5,748 bases of DNA from an uncultured Luteimonas sp. (lineage in GTDB: Bacteria > Pseudomonadota > Gammaproteobacteria > Xanthomonadales > Xanthomonadaceae). Shown here piece after piece: positions 5,618 through 5,748 of this stretch. The stretch's first letter is position 1. Each line of letters opens with the position of its first letter. The notes beneath the pieces were generated by a model. That model worked only from the letters and a program-made list of their open reading frames with translations, searched no databases and was not told the origin of the DNA. The stretch covers positions 1-5,748 of the forward strand of contig CALLKI010000020.1 of NCBI GenBank assembly GCA_938008415.1, read 5' to 3'. Both the position numbers and the translations under genes were made by a program.

Positions 5618-5748
5618 AGACCCGCCACGCCCTGCTCGCCCTCCTCCTGGCCGCCGGCGCCGCATCGCCCGCCGCCGCGCACGCCGGCGAACCGGAACTG
5701 CTGTTCCGGGTCTCGGCCGACGCCGGCTTCGTCGCCGACCACGCCGCC
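5614..5748 (+). CDS. Exported protein, N-terminus only (partial)
   Basis: The first 45 codons of a gene that runs off the window. The ATG overlaps the pectate lyase TGA by 4 bases (ATGA at 5614-5617), indicating translational coupling in the same operon. The upstream AAGTGGAAAA offers only a weak ribosome site. The product opens with a clear signal peptide (MKTRH, then a Leu/Ala core), with likely cleavage after AHA at residue 24. The visible mature part is GEPELLFRVSADAGFVADHA. The pattern ELLF...SAD.GF.AD recalls the start of LamG-like (concanavalin-type jelly-roll) secreted proteins seen in polysaccharide loci, but this is memory of a pattern on 21 residues and is weak. Position makes a further pectin-related secreted protein likely; a specific function cannot be given. 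Confidence 0.8.
   Translation, partial: MKTRHALLALLLAAGAASPAAAHAGEPELLFRVSADAGFVADHAA

Noticed and set aside
1..5748. CRISPR arrays, tRNA or rRNA genes, insertion sequences, attachment sites
   Set aside because: No regularly spaced repeats, cloverleaf, terminal inverted repeats or transposase reading frame were seen. The direct repeats found are a single pair each and lie in gene starts.

Overview
The window is very GC-rich by eye, with coding regions whose third codon positions are nearly all G or C. It is packed with secreted or outer-membrane proteins on the + strand. The main receptor has the plug signature typical of the large TonB-dependent receptor families of Xanthomonadales and Caulobacterales (the TIGR01782 type). 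With the pectin enzymes alongside, this suggests a plant-associated or plant-debris-degrading member of the Xanthomonadaceae (Xanthomonas, Lysobacter, Pseudoxanthomonas or a relative). The species cannot be named from the sequence. From memory, unverified, Xanthomonas campestris has a locus with the same order (two TonB-dependent receptors, a pectin methylesterase, a PL10 pectate lyase).

Layout, all on the + strand: (1) 1-86, the last 27 codons of an upstream TonB-dependent receptor; (2) 87-289, a non-coding gap with a GC hairpin, a short A+T-richer patch that may hold the promoter, and a strong ribosome binding site; (3) 290-3460, a complete 1056-residue TonB-dependent receptor; (4) 3461 to about 3600, an odd junction with a 13-bp stem-loop, a second hairpin followed by a pyrimidine run, and a block resembling the receptor's own leader; (5) about 3462-4514, a family CE8 pectinesterase with an unclear start; (6) 4511-5617, a family PL10 pectate lyase; (7) 5614-5748, the first 45 codons of another exported protein, cut by the window edge.

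The genes read as one carbohydrate-utilisation operon for pectin. The esterase removes methyl groups from homogalacturonan. The lyase cleaves the resulting polygalacturonate by beta-elimination. The two tandem receptors probably carry the released oligogalacturonides across the outer membrane using TonB energy. Both junctions after the esterase are ATGA stop/start overlaps, which implies translational coupling. No SusD-like gene, regulator, RNA gene, mobile element or CRISPR array is visible.

The enzymes are well-known families. The least ordinary part is the receptor/esterase junction: no ATG for the esterase, a large stem-loop just after the receptor stop, a 31-nt block matching the receptor leader at 25 of 31 positions, and an exact 19-nt in-frame direct repeat across the signal-peptide/mature boundary.
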